64,000 nucleotides of DNA from Sedimenticola sp. (lineage in GTDB: Bacteria; Pseudomonadota; Gammaproteobacteria; Chromatiales; Chromatiaceae): assembly GCA_026984735.1 (NCBI GenBank), contig JALSRN010000079.1, positions 62,001 through 126,000 on the forward strand. The letters run 5' to 3'. Each line of letters begins with the position of its first letter. Position 1 is the first letter of the stretch. The notes under the pieces are model-generated. The model was not told where the DNA came from. It did no database searches and worked only from the letters and a program-made list of their open reading frames with translations. This document shows, piece after piece, positions 17,139 to 25,151 of this stretch. The position numbers and the translations under genes are program-made.

Positions 17139-17758
17139 CGTTTTGCCCTCTTCTCTTCCGGTTTGTTCAGCCAGCGATCCAGCACGCTGTGCGCTTCGTC
17201 GATGCCGCTCCGTTTGAGGGCGGAGAAGAGCTGGACGCTAAAATCCCCCTTCATCCCTTCCAGCGCCCTGCGTACCTGGATGAGGGTGGAGGCGGCGGCG
17301 CCGCGTCCCAGCTTGTCGGCCTTGGTGAGCAGAACATGGACCGGAAGCCCTCTATGGGCGGCCCACTCCAGCATCTGCAAATCGAACTCCTTCAGCGGAT
17401 GGCGCACGTCCATGAGCAGGATCAGGCCGCGCAGGCAGCGGCGCTGCTCCAGATAGTCGGCCAGGTTGCGCTGCCACGCCTGCTTGATCTTTACCGACAC
17501 CCGGGCGAATCCGTAGCCGGGTAGATCCACCATGCGGCGTGACTCGTCCAGCGCGAAGAAGTTGATGAGCTGGGTGCGGCCCGGCGTCTTGCTCACCCGG
17601 GTGAGCCCTTTGTGGTCGCAAAGGGCGTTGATGGCCGAGGACTTGCCGGCGTTGGAGCGGCCGGCGAAGGCCACTTCGAAACCTTCGTCGCGCGGGCACT
17701 GGCTCAGCTTCGCCGCGCTGGTGAGGAAACGAGCCTGACGGTAGAAAAGGTCGTTCAT
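17135..17758 (-). CDS. engB: Ribosome biogenesis GTPase EngB/YsxC
   Basis: A 207-residue TrmE-Era-EngA family GTPase. G1 is GRSNAGKSS (residues 33-41), G2 lies in TPGRTQ, G3 is DLPGYGFA at about residue 79, and G4 is TKADKLG at about 147. Length is normal for EngB, which acts in late 50S subunit assembly. Its stop overlaps the GTG of the membrane protein downstream, so the two may be co-translated. The upstream neighbour moaC ends 39 bases before the engB start. Confidence 0.95.
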   Translation of the reverse strand: MNDLFYRQARFLTSAAKLSQCPRDEGFEVAFAGRSNAGKSSAINALCDHKGLTRVSKTPGRTQLINFFALDESRRMVDLPGYGFARVSVKIKQAWQRNLADYLEQRRCLRGLILLMDVRHPLKEFDLQMLEWAAHRGLPVHVLLTKADKLGRGAAASTLIQVRRALEGMKGDFSVQLFSALKRSGIDEAHSVLDRWLNKPEEKRAKR

Positions 17759-17796
17759 CTTGGTTTGCGGGCCGACCGTCGGGGACCGAGGCCCGA

Positions 17797-18288
17797 CTAG
17801 AGAGTCTTGCCAGTGGGACGCTTCCAGGTGCCGGACTTGCCGCCCGACTTCTCCTCCAGGCGCACGCGGTCAATCACCATGCCGCGGTCCACCGCCTTGC
17901 ACATGTCGTAGATGGTGAGCAGGGCCACCTGGACCGCGGTGAGCGCCTCCATCTCCACCCCGGTCTGCCCGCGGCACTCCACCCGGGCGGTGCAGCGCAC
18001 CCGGTCCTCTTTTTCTTCCGGCTCGAACTCCACCGCCACCCGGGTGAGCGACAGGGGGTGGCAGAGCGGCACCAAGTCGGCGGTCTTCTTGGCCGCCATG
18101 ATGCCGGCGATGCGGGCCACGCCCAGCACGTCTCCCTTTTTGTGGCCCCCTTCGAGGATCAGTCTCAGGGTTTCGGGTTGCATGCGGATCATCCCGGAGG
18201 CGACCGCCACCCGGTGGCTGCTCTCCTTCCCGCCCACGTCCACCATGTGGGCCTGGCCGCGCTCGTCGAAATGGGTGAGATCGCTCAT
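17797..18288 (-). CDS. moaC: Cyclic pyranopterin monophosphate synthase MoaC
   Basis: A 163-residue protein of standard MoaC length. Family motifs are present: [15 protein letters not shown] at the N-terminus, [20 protein letters not shown] (about 51-70), LCHPLSLT and [10 protein letters not shown] with the catalytic-loop Glu, and [11 protein letters not shown]. It converts 3',8-cyclo-dihydro-GTP to cPMP in molybdenum cofactor synthesis. Its ATG overlaps the stop of the phosphodiesterase gene upstream (4 bases). No other mo-cofactor gene is in view. Presence of MoaC implies molybdoenzymes elsewhere in the genome. Confidence 0.96.
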   Translation of the reverse strand: MSDLTHFDERGQAHMVDVGGKESSHRVAVASGMIRMQPETLRLILEGGHKKGDVLGVARIAGIMAAKKTADLVPLCHPLSLTRVAVEFEPEEKEDRVRCTARVECRGQTGVEMEALTAVQVALLTIYDMCKAVDRGMVIDRVRLEEKSGGKSGTWKRPTGKTL

Positions 18289-18827
18289 GCCCGCTCCCGG
18301 TCGAACTCGATGGATTTGGAGACTTCGTGCACTTCGAAGGCCATCGCTCGGAGGTCGCCCAGCACCCAGGTGGCCTTGGGCTTGCCCACGCCGCCCACGG
18401 TGCCCGGGTTGACCAGGGCCGTCCTACCCCCGCGCACGTTGGGCAGCCATTCGATCTCCACCTTGTGGCTGTGGCCGCAGCAGACCAGGTCGAAGTCGCC
18501 GGTGGCCGCCATGGCGCGGGCATAGTGGGGATAGTGGACCATGAAGATGCGTCGGCCGTCCAGTTCGATGGCGGCATCCATGCCGTGATAGCGGATCGCT
18601 CCGCCCGGCTTGTGGCTCAACCGGGTCAGTGCGTAGAGGTCGCCGGTGTTGTTGCCGTGGATCACGTGCACCGGCAGCCCGAAGGGCTCGATTTTGGCCA
18701 GGGTGCTGGGCGCCACCACGTCGCCGCAGTGGAGCACTGCTTCGGCGCCCAGCGCCTTGGCGTCGGCCACCGCCGCTTCCAGCAGGGGAATGTGGTCGTG
18801 GCTGTCGGAGAGGATGCAGACCTTCAT
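18285..18827 (-). CDS. YfcE/MJ0936-like metallophosphoesterase
   Basis: A 180-residue protein starting at ATG 18827 (ATGA overlap with the ppa stop); a longer upstream reading is inside ppa and rejected. Metal-binding motifs are ILSDSHDH (about 5-12), HCGDVV, HGNNTG, CGHSHK and NPGTVG, the last two closing the two-metal site. The family hydrolyses phosphodiesters; the physiological substrate is unknown. The 4-base overlaps on both sides place it in a ppa-yfcE-moaC translational chain. Confidence 0.85.
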   Translation of the reverse strand: MKVCILSDSHDHIPLLEAAVADAKALGAEAVLHCGDVVAPSTLAKIEPFGLPVHVIHGNNTGDLYALTRLSHKPGGAIRYHGMDAAIELDGRRIFMVHYPHYARAMAATGDFDLVCCGHSHKVEIEWLPNVRGGRTALVNPGTVGGVGKPKATWVLGDLRAMAFEVHEVSKSIEFDRERA

Positions 18828-19375
18828 CAGAAATGGGGCTTTTCCGGTGCGTTCTGGAACATCTTGAGCGAGTTGCGGATCTCCTCCTTGGCGGCTTCCG
18901 CCCCTTCCCAGCCCTTGACCCGCACCCATTTGCCCTCGTCCAGATCCTTGTAGTGCTCGAAGAAGTGGGCGGTGCGGTCGAGCAGCTCCTTGGGCAGGTC
19001 GGTCACGTCTTGCACGTGGCTCCAGCGGTCGGTGATGTCGTCGGCCGGCACCGCCATCACCTTGGCGTCGTCGCCCGATTCGTCGGTCATGATGAGCACC
19101 GCCACCGGCCGGGCGCGGATCACCGAGCCGGGAATCAGGGGGAAGGCGGTGGGCACCAGCACGTCGCAGGGGTCGCCGTCGTCGGAGAGGGTGTGGGGAA
19201 TGTAGCCGTAGTTCACCGGGTAGCGCATGGCGGTGCGCAGGATACGGTCCACGAACATGGCGCCCGACTCCTTGTCCACCTCGTACTTCACCGGGTCGGC
19301 GTTGGCGGGAATCTCGATGATGACGTTCACCTCGTCGGGCGGGTTCTTGCCGCTGGTCACGCGATCCAGGTTCAT
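18827..19375 (-). CDS. ppa: Soluble inorganic pyrophosphatase (family I)
   Basis: A 182-residue family I pyrophosphatase. Visible motifs are [30 protein letters not shown], and the metal-binding signature DGDPCDVLV (about residues 66-74). The conserved [13 protein letters not shown] and KWVRVKGW complete the fold. A ribosome site AGGAGTGAGAAG precedes the ATG. It hydrolyses PPi to phosphate and so drives biosynthesis. Its nearness to a PPi-dependent phosphofructokinase is notable because the two compete for PPi. Confidence 0.95.
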   Translation of the reverse strand: MNLDRVTSGKNPPDEVNVIIEIPANADPVKYEVDKESGAMFVDRILRTAMRYPVNYGYIPHTLSDDGDPCDVLVPTAFPLIPGSVIRARPVAVLIMTDESGDDAKVMAVPADDITDRWSHVQDVTDLPKELLDRTAHFFEHYKDLDEGKWVRVKGWEGAEAAKEEIRNSLKMFQNAPEKPHF

Positions 19376-19454
19376 CTTCTCACTCCTGCGGGTTTCGTCG
19401 GTGTGGATGGGGGCGAGGCCGGCGTGCCCGACGAGACTTCGCTGCCCGTCGGCG

Positions 19455-19661
19455 TCAACGCCGCCTCAGGCTGGAGTAGTCCTCGCCGGGCCTGAGATCG
19501 AAGCGCGCCTCGAGGTCGTATTCGCGGATCAGGCGGTCCACCGCCGCCTGGCCGTGCACCAGTTGCACCTCGGCCAGAATCATACGGATGCTGTTGCGGT
19601 TGTAGCCGCTGGTGAACTGCAGCTGAACCTCGATCAGCTCCTTGGCGCGTTCGATCTTCAT
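19455..19661 (-). CDS. Small protein of unknown function (68 aa)
   Basis: A 68-residue frame starting [20 protein letters not shown] and ending in a basic SSLRRR tail. It is predicted mainly helical with a charged amphipathic pattern and no cysteine, signal or membrane segment. It lies between a terminator after pfp and the ppa gene, 79 bases before the ppa ATG. The frame keeps GC-rich third codon positions like its neighbours, which supports translation. I do not recognise a family. Confidence 0.6.
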   Translation of the reverse strand: MKIERAKELIEVQLQFTSGYNRNSIRMILAEVQLVHGQAAVDRLIREYDLEARFDLRPGEDYSSLRRR

Positions 19662-19668
19662 GTTGAAG

Positions 19669-19690
19669 AGGCCGGCCCGAGGGCCGGCCT
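19669..19690 (-). terminator. Hairpin terminator after pfp
   Basis: A perfect inverted repeat, AGGCCGGCCC / GGGCCGGCCT with a 2-base loop, lies 8 bases after the pfp stop and 8 bases before the next start codon on the minus strand. The downstream tract is only CTTC, so termination may be partial and some read-through into the small gene and ppa is likely. Confidence 0.65.
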
Positions 19691-19697
19691 TTCGCCG

Positions 19698-20954
19698 TCA
19701 GATCTCGAAGGCGGGCAGCTTCTTCTCCACCGCTGCCAGCTTCAGAGTCACGTATTTGGGCATGCCGTTCTCGTCGTAGGGAGGATAGGCCTCGCCCTGG
19801 ATGAGCGGATAGAGATACTCCTTGCAGGCGTCGGTGATGCCGAAACCGTCGTCGGTGATGAACTCCATGGGCATCATCTTCTCCACGTTGGCCACTTCCG
19901 AGAGCGGGGCCTCGCCGATGCTCCATTTGTAGGGGCTGGAGGACTCGCGCACGATGGTGGGCATGATGGAGTTCTTGCCTTCCAGCGCTTTCTCCACCGC
20001 AGCCTGGCCCAGCGCGTAGGCTTGGTCCACGTCGGCCTTGGAGGCCAGGTGGCGCGCCGCCCGCTGCAGGTAGTCGGCCACCGCCCAGTGGAACTTGTAG
20101 CCCAGGGCGTCCTTGATCATGTTGGCCACCACGGGCGCGGCGCCGCCGAGCTGGGCGTGACCGAAGGCGTCGCGCGTGCCCTGTTCGGCCAGGAAGCGAC
20201 CGTCGGGCCAGTGGCACCCTTCGGAGACGACGATGGTGACATAGCCGAACTTCTCCACTTTGGCCTTCACCGAGGCGAGGAACTTCTCCTGGTCGAACTC
20301 CACTTCGGGGAAGAGCACCACCACGGGGATGCCGTAGTCCTCGATGAGGCCGCCGGCGGCGGCGATCCAGCCGGCGTGGCGCCCCATCACCTCGATGACG
20401 AAGACCTTGGTGGAGGTCTTGGCCATGGAACGCACGTCGAAGCTGGCTTCCAGAGAGGAGACGGCGATGTATTTGGCCACCGAGCCGAAGCCGGGGCAGT
20501 TGTCGGTGATGGGCAGGTCGTTGTCCACCGTCTTGGGCACGTGGATCGCCTGCACGGGGAAGCCCATCTTCTCGGAGAGCTGGGAGACCTTGTAGCAGGT
20601 GTCGGCGGAGTCGCCGCCGCCGTTGTAGAAGAAGTAGCCGATGTCGTGCGCCTTGAACACTTCGATGAGCCGCTCGTATTCGCGCTGGTTCTCCTCCAGG
20701 CTCTTGAGCTTGTAGCGGCAGGAGCCGAAGGCGCCGGACGGCGTGTGCTTCAAAGCGGCGATGGCCTCGTCTGACTCCTGGCTGGTGTCGATGAGGTCTT
20801 CCGTGAGCGCCCCGATGATGCCGTTGCGGCCGGCGTAGACGTTGGCGATCTTGTCCGAGTGGTTGCGGCAGGCTTCGATGACGCCGCAGGCGGAGGCGTT
20901 GATCACGGCGGTGACGCCGCCGGACTGGGCGTAGAAGGCGTTCTTGGCAGTCAT
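19698..20954 (-). CDS. pfp: Diphosphate-dependent 6-phosphofructokinase
   Basis: A 418-residue phosphofructokinase. The site that sets the phosphoryl donor reads NGGGDS (residues 111-116), with Asp where ATP enzymes have Gly, so it uses PPi. PKTVDND (140-146) and MGRHAGW (190-196) are the PPi-PFK catalytic and fructose-6-phosphate motifs. A ribosome site AAAGGAGAT precedes the ATG. The reversible reaction serves both glycolysis and gluconeogenesis; it is common in methanotrophs and other one-carbon or sulfur-oxidising gammaproteobacteria. A hairpin terminator follows directly. Confidence 0.95.
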   Translation of the reverse strand: MTAKNAFYAQSGGVTAVINASACGVIEACRNHSDKIANVYAGRNGIIGALTEDLIDTSQESDEAIAALKHTPSGAFGSCRYKLKSLEENQREYERLIEVFKAHDIGYFFYNGGGDSADTCYKVSQLSEKMGFPVQAIHVPKTVDNDLPITDNCPGFGSVAKYIAVSSLEASFDVRSMAKTSTKVFVIEVMGRHAGWIAAAGGLIEDYGIPVVVLFPEVEFDQEKFLASVKAKVEKFGYVTIVVSEGCHWPDGRFLAEQGTRDAFGHAQLGGAAPVVANMIKDALGYKFHWAVADYLQRAARHLASKADVDQAYALGQAAVEKALEGKNSIMPTIVRESSSPYKWSIGEAPLSEVANVEKMMPMEFITDDGFGITDACKEYLYPLIQGEAYPPYDENGMPKYVTLKLAAVEKKLPAFEI

Positions 20955-21047
20955 GGGATCTCCTTTATCTTCTTGACGAATCGGATTGGGGTTGAAAATT
21001 TCCTTCCGGCGCGGGCGGAACCGCGGGCGCGCCCGGCGCCGGCGATC

Positions 21048-21395
21048 TCACTTGATGTCTCCCCGCTCGCGGGCCTCGTGGTCCGCCTGGGCCTGCAGCA
21101 GAGAGACCATGCATTCACTCAGGTCGTCGTACTCGTGGACGCCCGTTCCATACTGCTGGTAACCCCGGTAGAAGAATTGGCACCGGTAGCGCCGGTCGCC
21201 GGTCTTGAAAACCACGAAGTTGCACCCTTCGTGGTTCCAATAGACCACGGGACAGGTGGTGAGCTCGCGGTCCGCCGGCGAGAGACGGATCTCGGCGTCG
21301 GCCAGTTCGTAGGGCTTCTCTTCGCCGTAGCGCTCTTTGAGAGTGGTCGTGATGATCCACTCCTCGCTCTTGCCGAAATCGGGAATCGTTGCCAT
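21048..21395 (-). CDS. Conserved-looking hypothetical protein (115 aa)
   Basis: Read from ATG 21395 (MATIPDFGKSEEW); a TTG six codons upstream is possible but less likely. The protein is acidic, soluble and aromatic-rich, with PVVYWNHEGCNFVVFKTGDR in the middle and YRCQFFYRGYQQYGTGVHEY after it, suggesting a small beta-rich fold. Two cysteines (in EGC and YRC) and one late Cys are present without a metal motif. It ends about 90 bases upstream of the pfp start, so it could be co-transcribed with pfp. Family not recognised. Confidence 0.6.
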   Translation of the reverse strand: MATIPDFGKSEEWIITTTLKERYGEEKPYELADAEIRLSPADRELTTCPVVYWNHEGCNFVVFKTGDRRYRCQFFYRGYQQYGTGVHEYDDLSECMVSLLQAQADHEARERGDIK

Positions 21396-21571
21396 GGCTG
21401 TATGGTGGATCAATTCAAAATTCGCAGAAAATCAGACACTTTGGCACGGATTCATTTGACATCCGGGCCTTGGAGCGATTAGTTTATAGCAGGTATGCCT
21501 GCAATCCGGTCAATCTGCCAATTATACAGGAAAACGGTGGAGAGGCCATTTTCGAAAGGGACGGAATAACA

Positions 21572-22831
21572 ATGCGAATCATTCTTATGGGTCCGCCTGG
21601 GTCGGGAAAAGCGACGATCTCCAGGAAAATTGCAGAGAAATATGGCATTCCCACCATCGGCATGGAAGAGGTGGCGGAAGCGCTTTCCGCTCTGGCGAGC
21701 CGCGAAGACGAAGAGGGCCGGATGGCCAGAGACGCCATCGCGGCGGGCCGGGTGTCGGACGAGGTGTGCAACCTGGTGCTCAAGCAAGTGCTCTCGCGAG
21801 ACGACCTGACCCGGGGCTATGTGCTCCTCGGCTACCCCAAGGATGGCGCCCAGGCGGAGGTGCTGGACACGGCGATGCGCCAGGCGGGCCGCCCCTTCGA
21901 TCTGGTGTTGATGATCGACATCGACCGGGACGAGCTGATGGAGCGCCGGGTGGGGCGCATCGATTGCGACAGCTGCGGCGCCCAGTACAACCTCTACGTC
22001 AATCCGCCCATGGTGGAAGGGGTGTGCGACCTTTGCGGCGGCCGTCTCACCCGGCGCCCCCGCGGCTACGAAGAGAACATCTCCAACCAGCTGCGCGAGT
22101 ACGATGTGAACGTGCAGCCCATCCTTGACTATTTCGAGAAGCGGGGCCTCCTCCGCTACGTGGACGGCAACGGCACCGAGGAGGAGTTGTGGCGGAACGT
22201 CCAACGGGTCATCGACTCCGTCGAACCCGCCGAGGTGGAAGAGTCGGTTGGCGCAAAAGGGGGCGGTAAAAAGCCGCCGGCGAAGAAGGCTTCGGGGGAA
22301 AGCGGCTCGTCGAAAAGCGTCAAGAAGGCTTCTGCCGTCAAAGCGGCGAAGGCATCGAAGAAAGCCGCCAAGAAAGCGGCGGCCAAGAAGAAGGTCGTCA
22401 AGAAGGCCGTCAAGAAAAAGGTGGCGAAGAGAGCGGCCAAGAAGGCGGTCAAGAAAGCGGCGAGCAAGAAGGTCGCCGCGAAAAAAGTGGTCAAGAAGAC
22501 GCCGGCTTCCAAGGTGTCCAAGAAGAGGGCGGCGGTCAAGAAGGTCGCCAAAAAGAAAGCGTCCAAGAAGAAGGCCGTCAAGAAAAAGGTGGCGAAGAAG
22601 GCGACCAAGAAGGTGACCAAGAAGGCGACCAAGAAGGCGACCAAGAAGGCGGCCAAGAAGGCGGTCGAGAAAGCAGCGAGCAAGAAGGTCGCCGCGAAAA
22701 AGGTGGTCAAAAAGACGCCGGCTTCCAAGGTGGCCAAGAAGAAGGCGGCGGCCAAGAAGGTCCCCAAAAAGAGTGCGTCCAAGAAGAAATCCACCCCCCG
22801 CAAGGCGGTGAAGAAAAGAGCCGCGAAGTAA
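21572..22831 (+). CDS. Adenylate-kinase-like domain fused to a long histone-H1-like Lys/Ala tail
   Basis: A 419-residue protein starting at ATG 21572. Residues 1-220 follow the adenylate kinase fold: P-loop GPPGSGKAT (7-15), LLGYPKDGAQAEVLD in place of the DGFPRT loop, ERRVGR, and a zinc lid with C132-x2-C135 and C152-x2-C155. The lid ends YEENISNQLREYDVNVQPIL. Some canonical substrate arginines are replaced (FPRT to YPKD; KRL to NQL), so kinase activity is uncertain. Residues of about 228-419 are almost entirely Lys, Ala and Val with KKA and KKV steps, as in eukaryotic H1-like and AlgP-type tails. The tail contains a 72-residue internal duplication. DNA or RNA binding by the tail is inferred. 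Confidence 0.85.
   Translation: MRIILMGPPGSGKATISRKIAEKYGIPTIGMEEVAEALSALASREDEEGRMARDAIAAGRVSDEVCNLVLKQVLSRDDLTRGYVLLGYPKDGAQAEVLDTAMRQAGRPFDLVLMIDIDRDELMERRVGRIDCDSCGAQYNLYVNPPMVEGVCDLCGGRLTRRPRGYEENISNQLREYDVNVQPILDYFEKRGLLRYVDGNGTEEELWRNVQRVIDSVEPAEVEESVGAKGGGKKPPAKKASGESGSSKSVKKASAVKAAKASKKAAKKAAAKKKVVKKAVKKKVAKRAAKKAVKKAASKKVAAKKVVKKTPASKVSKKRAAVKKVAKKKASKKKAVKKKVAKKATKKVTKKATKKATKKAAKKAVEKAASKKVAAKKVVKKTPASKVAKKKAAAKKVPKKSASKKKSTPRKAVKKRAAK
22460..22739 (+). repeat. Long internal direct repeat in the Lys/Ala tail
   Basis: The block encoding ASKKVAAKKVVKKTPASKV occurs at about 22460-22523 and again at about 22676-22739, exactly 216 bases (72 codons) apart, with few differences. Between them AAGAAGGCGACC-type 12-base units recur several times. 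The DNA is therefore prone to slippage and recombination in multiples of three. Confidence 0.85.
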
Positions 22832-22884
22832 AGGTTTCCAGAGCGCTCTGCGAAACCACATTCCGGAGCGGCGACGGAGCGCGG

Positions 22885-22890
22885 TATAAT
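22885..22890 (+). promoter_or_regulatory. Candidate -10 box for apaG
   Basis: A perfect TATAAT lies 7 bases before the apaG ATG. No TTGACA-like -35 is obvious at the right distance. If used, the transcript would start at or within a base or two of the start codon, giving a leaderless message. Confidence 0.4.
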
Positions 22891-22897
22891 TTTTTCT

Positions 22898-23278
22898 ATG
22901 GATACCGACAAGCACGATGTGCGGGTGGTGGTGGAGACCGCCTACCTGCCTGACCAGTCCCGGCCCGAGCGCAACCGCTACGTCTTCGCCTACACCATCA
23001 CCATCTCCAACCGGGGAACCCTGGGCGCGCGGCTGCTCAACCGCCATTGGGTCATCACCGACGCCAACGGTCGGACCCAGGAGGTGCGCGGAGAAGGGGT
23101 GGTGGGCCAGCAGCCCCATCTGGCGCCTGGCGAGAGCTACCGCTACACCAGTGGAACCGCCCTGGAGACGCCGGTGGGCGCCATGGAGGGCGAATACGAA
23201 ATGGTCGATGACGAGGGGCGCCGTTTTCTGGCGCTCATCGAGCCCTTCTCCCTGCGGATGCCCCACACCATAAACTGA
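22898..23278 (+). CDS. apaG: ApaG protein (CorD)
   Basis: A 126-residue protein of normal ApaG length. The immunoglobulin-like beta-sandwich signatures are present: FAYTITISNRGTLGARLLNR, HWVITDANG, EVRGEGVVGQQPHLAPGESY and YRYTSGTALETPVGAMEGEY. The family is linked to divalent-cation and Ap4A biology, but its biochemical role is not settled. It sits one base before apaH, the classic apaG-apaH order. There is no ribosome site but a TATAAT very close to the ATG. Confidence 0.95.
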   Translation: MDTDKHDVRVVVETAYLPDQSRPERNRYVFAYTITISNRGTLGARLLNRHWVITDANGRTQEVRGEGVVGQQPHLAPGESYRYTSGTALETPVGAMEGEYEMVDDEGRRFLALIEPFSLRMPHTIN

Positions 23279-23279
23279 C

Positions 23280-24119
23280 ATGGCCACCTGGGTCATCGGT
23301 GACATCCAGGGGTGTTACGACGAGCTGCGCGCCCTGCTCGACCGGCTCCATTTCGACCCCTCGAAAGACTGCCTCTGGTTCGTCGGCGATCTGGTGAACC
23401 GTGGCCCCCGCTCGCTGGAGACCCTGCGCTTCGTCCGGGGGCTGGGGGAGCTGGCCACGGTGGTGCTGGGAAACCACGATCTGCACCTGTTGGCGCTGGC
23501 CTGCGGCGAGGGAGAGGCGAAGGCGGACGAGGATCTGAAAGAGGTGCTGCGCGCTCCGGATCGCGACGAGCTGATCCATTGGCTGCGCCACCGGCCGCTG
23601 CTGCATCACGATGCCGGCTTGGCGTTCACTCTCATCCACGCCGGCCTGCCGCCGCAGTGGGATCTGTCCACCGCCGTCGCCTGCGCGCGCGAGGTGGAGG
23701 AGGTGCTGCGGAGCGACGCCCACCGCGAATTCTTTCAGGGCATGTACGGCAACAAGCCCAACCGCTGGGATCCGAAACTGAGCGGCATCGACCGCTGGCG
23801 CTTCATCACCAACTGCTTCACCCGTCTCCGCTTCGTCACCCGCAAAGGCAAGCTGAAGCTCAAGCTCAAAGGGCCGCCGGCCGGCCAGAAGAAGAAGTAC
23901 ATTCCCTGGTTCCTGCACCCGGAGCGGCGCACCCGGGGCGAACGGATCGTCTTCGGCCACTGGTCGACTTTGGGATACCACGTGGCGGAGAACACCTGGG
24001 CCATCGATACCGGCTGCCTCTGGGGCGGCAAGCTCACCGCGCTGCGCATCGACCTGCCGGAGCCCGGTCCTCTGCAGATGCCCTGCCCTGGGGCCCAGGA
24101 TCCGCGCAATTTCAGTTGA
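23280..24119 (+). CDS. apaH: Symmetrical bis(5'-nucleosyl)-tetraphosphatase
   Basis: A 279-residue PPP-superfamily phosphoesterase. Metal-site motifs are GDIQGCYDEL (about 7-16), GDLVNRGPRS (about 36-45), LGNHDLHLL (about 62) and the HAGLPPQW and FGHWST histidines. It cleaves Ap4A to two ADP. A short basic insertion (KGKLKLKLKG, near residue 200) is not in the E. coli sequence as I remember it. The ATG follows apaG after one spacer base, so expression is coupled. Confidence 0.95.
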   Translation: MATWVIGDIQGCYDELRALLDRLHFDPSKDCLWFVGDLVNRGPRSLETLRFVRGLGELATVVLGNHDLHLLALACGEGEAKADEDLKEVLRAPDRDELIHWLRHRPLLHHDAGLAFTLIHAGLPPQWDLSTAVACAREVEEVLRSDAHREFFQGMYGNKPNRWDPKLSGIDRWRFITNCFTRLRFVTRKGKLKLKLKGPPAGQKKKYIPWFLHPERRTRGERIVFGHWSTLGYHVAENTWAIDTGCLWGGKLTALRIDLPEPGPLQMPCPGAQDPRNFS

Positions 24120-24165
24120 TTTCAGTCGAGGAGCGTCGGCCCGAACCGGTCCGGCGGTCGCTTGT

Positions 24166-24633
24166 CTAGGAGGGTTGCAGCCAATAGACTCCGCCGGTGG
24201 CCACCGCCACGGTGGCGAGCCCCAGCAACAGGTTGAAGCCCACCAGTTTGCGGATCCTCGCCAGCTCGCGCGCCCCTTCGGGCCAGTCTTCCGCCTCCAC
24301 CGCCATCCTCAGCGCCCGGTAGGGGACGAAGAAGACGTAGAAGAAGACTCCCATCATCACCAGCCCCATGGCCAGCATCAGGTGCACGTGCAGAGCGACG
24401 CCGCCCATGCCGCCATAGACGCTGAAGATCATCCACAGGCCGCTGGCCAGAATCGCCGCCACGCAGCCCCACACCCAGGGAAAGAAACGGCCGAAGACCC
24501 CCACCCAGAGGCGCAGCCGCTGGGGCGGTTCCAATCTTTCTGCGGCCACGGGGCGCAGGCACTGATGGGCGAAGAACATGCCGCCCACCCAGATCACCAC
24601 GGCGAGCACGTGCAACGGGATGGCAAGGTTCAT
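24166..24633 (-). CDS. CopD-domain membrane protein
   Basis: A 155-residue protein with four membrane helices, read from ATG 24633 (the longer upstream frame lacks coding character). It starts MNLAIPLHVLAVVIWVGGMFF; the H-x3-L-x5-WVGG helix, a later LHVHLMLAMG and SGLWM are typical of the CopD/HemJ-like family. The conserved histidines could bind copper or heme. Nearby Sco and PCu(A)C genes (25.6-26.7 kb) fit a link to copper and oxidase assembly, but they are not in the same transcript. Confidence 0.75.
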   Translation of the reverse strand: MNLAIPLHVLAVVIWVGGMFFAHQCLRPVAAERLEPPQRLRLWVGVFGRFFPWVWGCVAAILASGLWMIFSVYGGMGGVALHVHLMLAMGLVMMGVFFYVFFVPYRALRMAVEAEDWPEGARELARIRKLVGFNLLLGLATVAVATGGVYWLQPS

Positions 24634-24739
24634 GGAGGTTGCTCCGACGATGTGAGTTTCCTTCCATTTTACTCGACCCCGGGCGTCCCCCGCGCTCGAA
24701 AAGCCGGGCAAGCCAAAGTTGCCCCCGCCCGATACGCGC

Positions 24740-24745
24740 TAAAAT
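24740..24745 (+). promoter_or_regulatory. Candidate -10 box for the CoA-binding protein gene
   Basis: TAAAAT lies 28 bases before the ATG, with TTGCCC 15 bases further upstream (24719-24724). The spacer is shorter than the ideal 17, so this is a tentative sigma-70 promoter in the region divergent from the CopD-like gene. Confidence 0.35.
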
Positions 24746-24772
24746 CCTTTCACCTCAGCCAGGAGAACCGCC

Positions 24773-25147
24773 ATGAATCCCGCCGAACACCATGTCGCCG
24801 TTCTCGGCGCAACGCCCAAGCCCGAACGATACGCCAACCAGGCGGTGCGCCTGTTGCTGGAGAAGGGCTATAAGGTGACGCCCATCCATCCCAGGATCGA
24901 CGAGATCGAAGGGTTAGCCGTGGCCTCCTCGCTGGAAGCGGTGGAGCAGCCCATCCACACCCTCACCCTCTATGTGGGTCCCGCCCGCCTGGAGCCCCTG
25001 ACCGACGCCATCCTTGCGGCCCGCCCCGGTCGCGTCATCTTCAATCCGGGCACCGAGACCCCCTCGGTGCAGCGGGCCCTGGACGAAGCCGCCATTCCCT
25101 GGGAAGAGGCCTGCACCCTGGTGCTGCTGCGCACGGGCCAGTTCTGA
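24773..25147 (+). CDS. CoA-binding domain protein (YccU family)
   Basis: A 124-residue single-domain Rossmann protein with [18 protein letters not shown] at the N-terminus, GYKVTPIHP, and the family end [20 protein letters not shown]. An AGGAG ribosome site lies 8 bases before the ATG. The family binds CoA in its structure; no reaction is known. greB follows after 4 bases. Confidence 0.88.
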   Translation: MNPAEHHVAVLGATPKPERYANQAVRLLLEKGYKVTPIHPRIDEIEGLAVASSLEAVEQPIHTLTLYVGPARLEPLTDAILAARPGRVIFNPGTETPSVQRALDEAAIPWEEACTLVLLRTGQF

Positions 25148-25151
25148 GACC

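Noticed and set aside
19227-20774. A plus-strand open frame of 515 codons
   Set aside because: Antisense of ppa and pfp, both with full catalytic motifs.
21396-21571. An upstream extension of the kinase-fusion protein by about 61 residues
   Set aside because: The extension has no similarity to adenylate kinases and AT-rich, non-coding-like composition; the P-loop starts six residues after ATG 21572, as expected.
22300-22800. A CRISPR-like array of short repeats
   Set aside because: Repeat units are 12-base codon multiples in a continuous reading frame with no constant spacers; they encode the Lys/Ala tail.
21479-23305. A minus-strand open frame of 608 codons rich in Leu, Phe and Gly
   Set aside because: It is the complement of the Lys/Ala tail of the kinase fusion and of apaG; the repeated composition follows from the AAGAAGGCG-type repeats.
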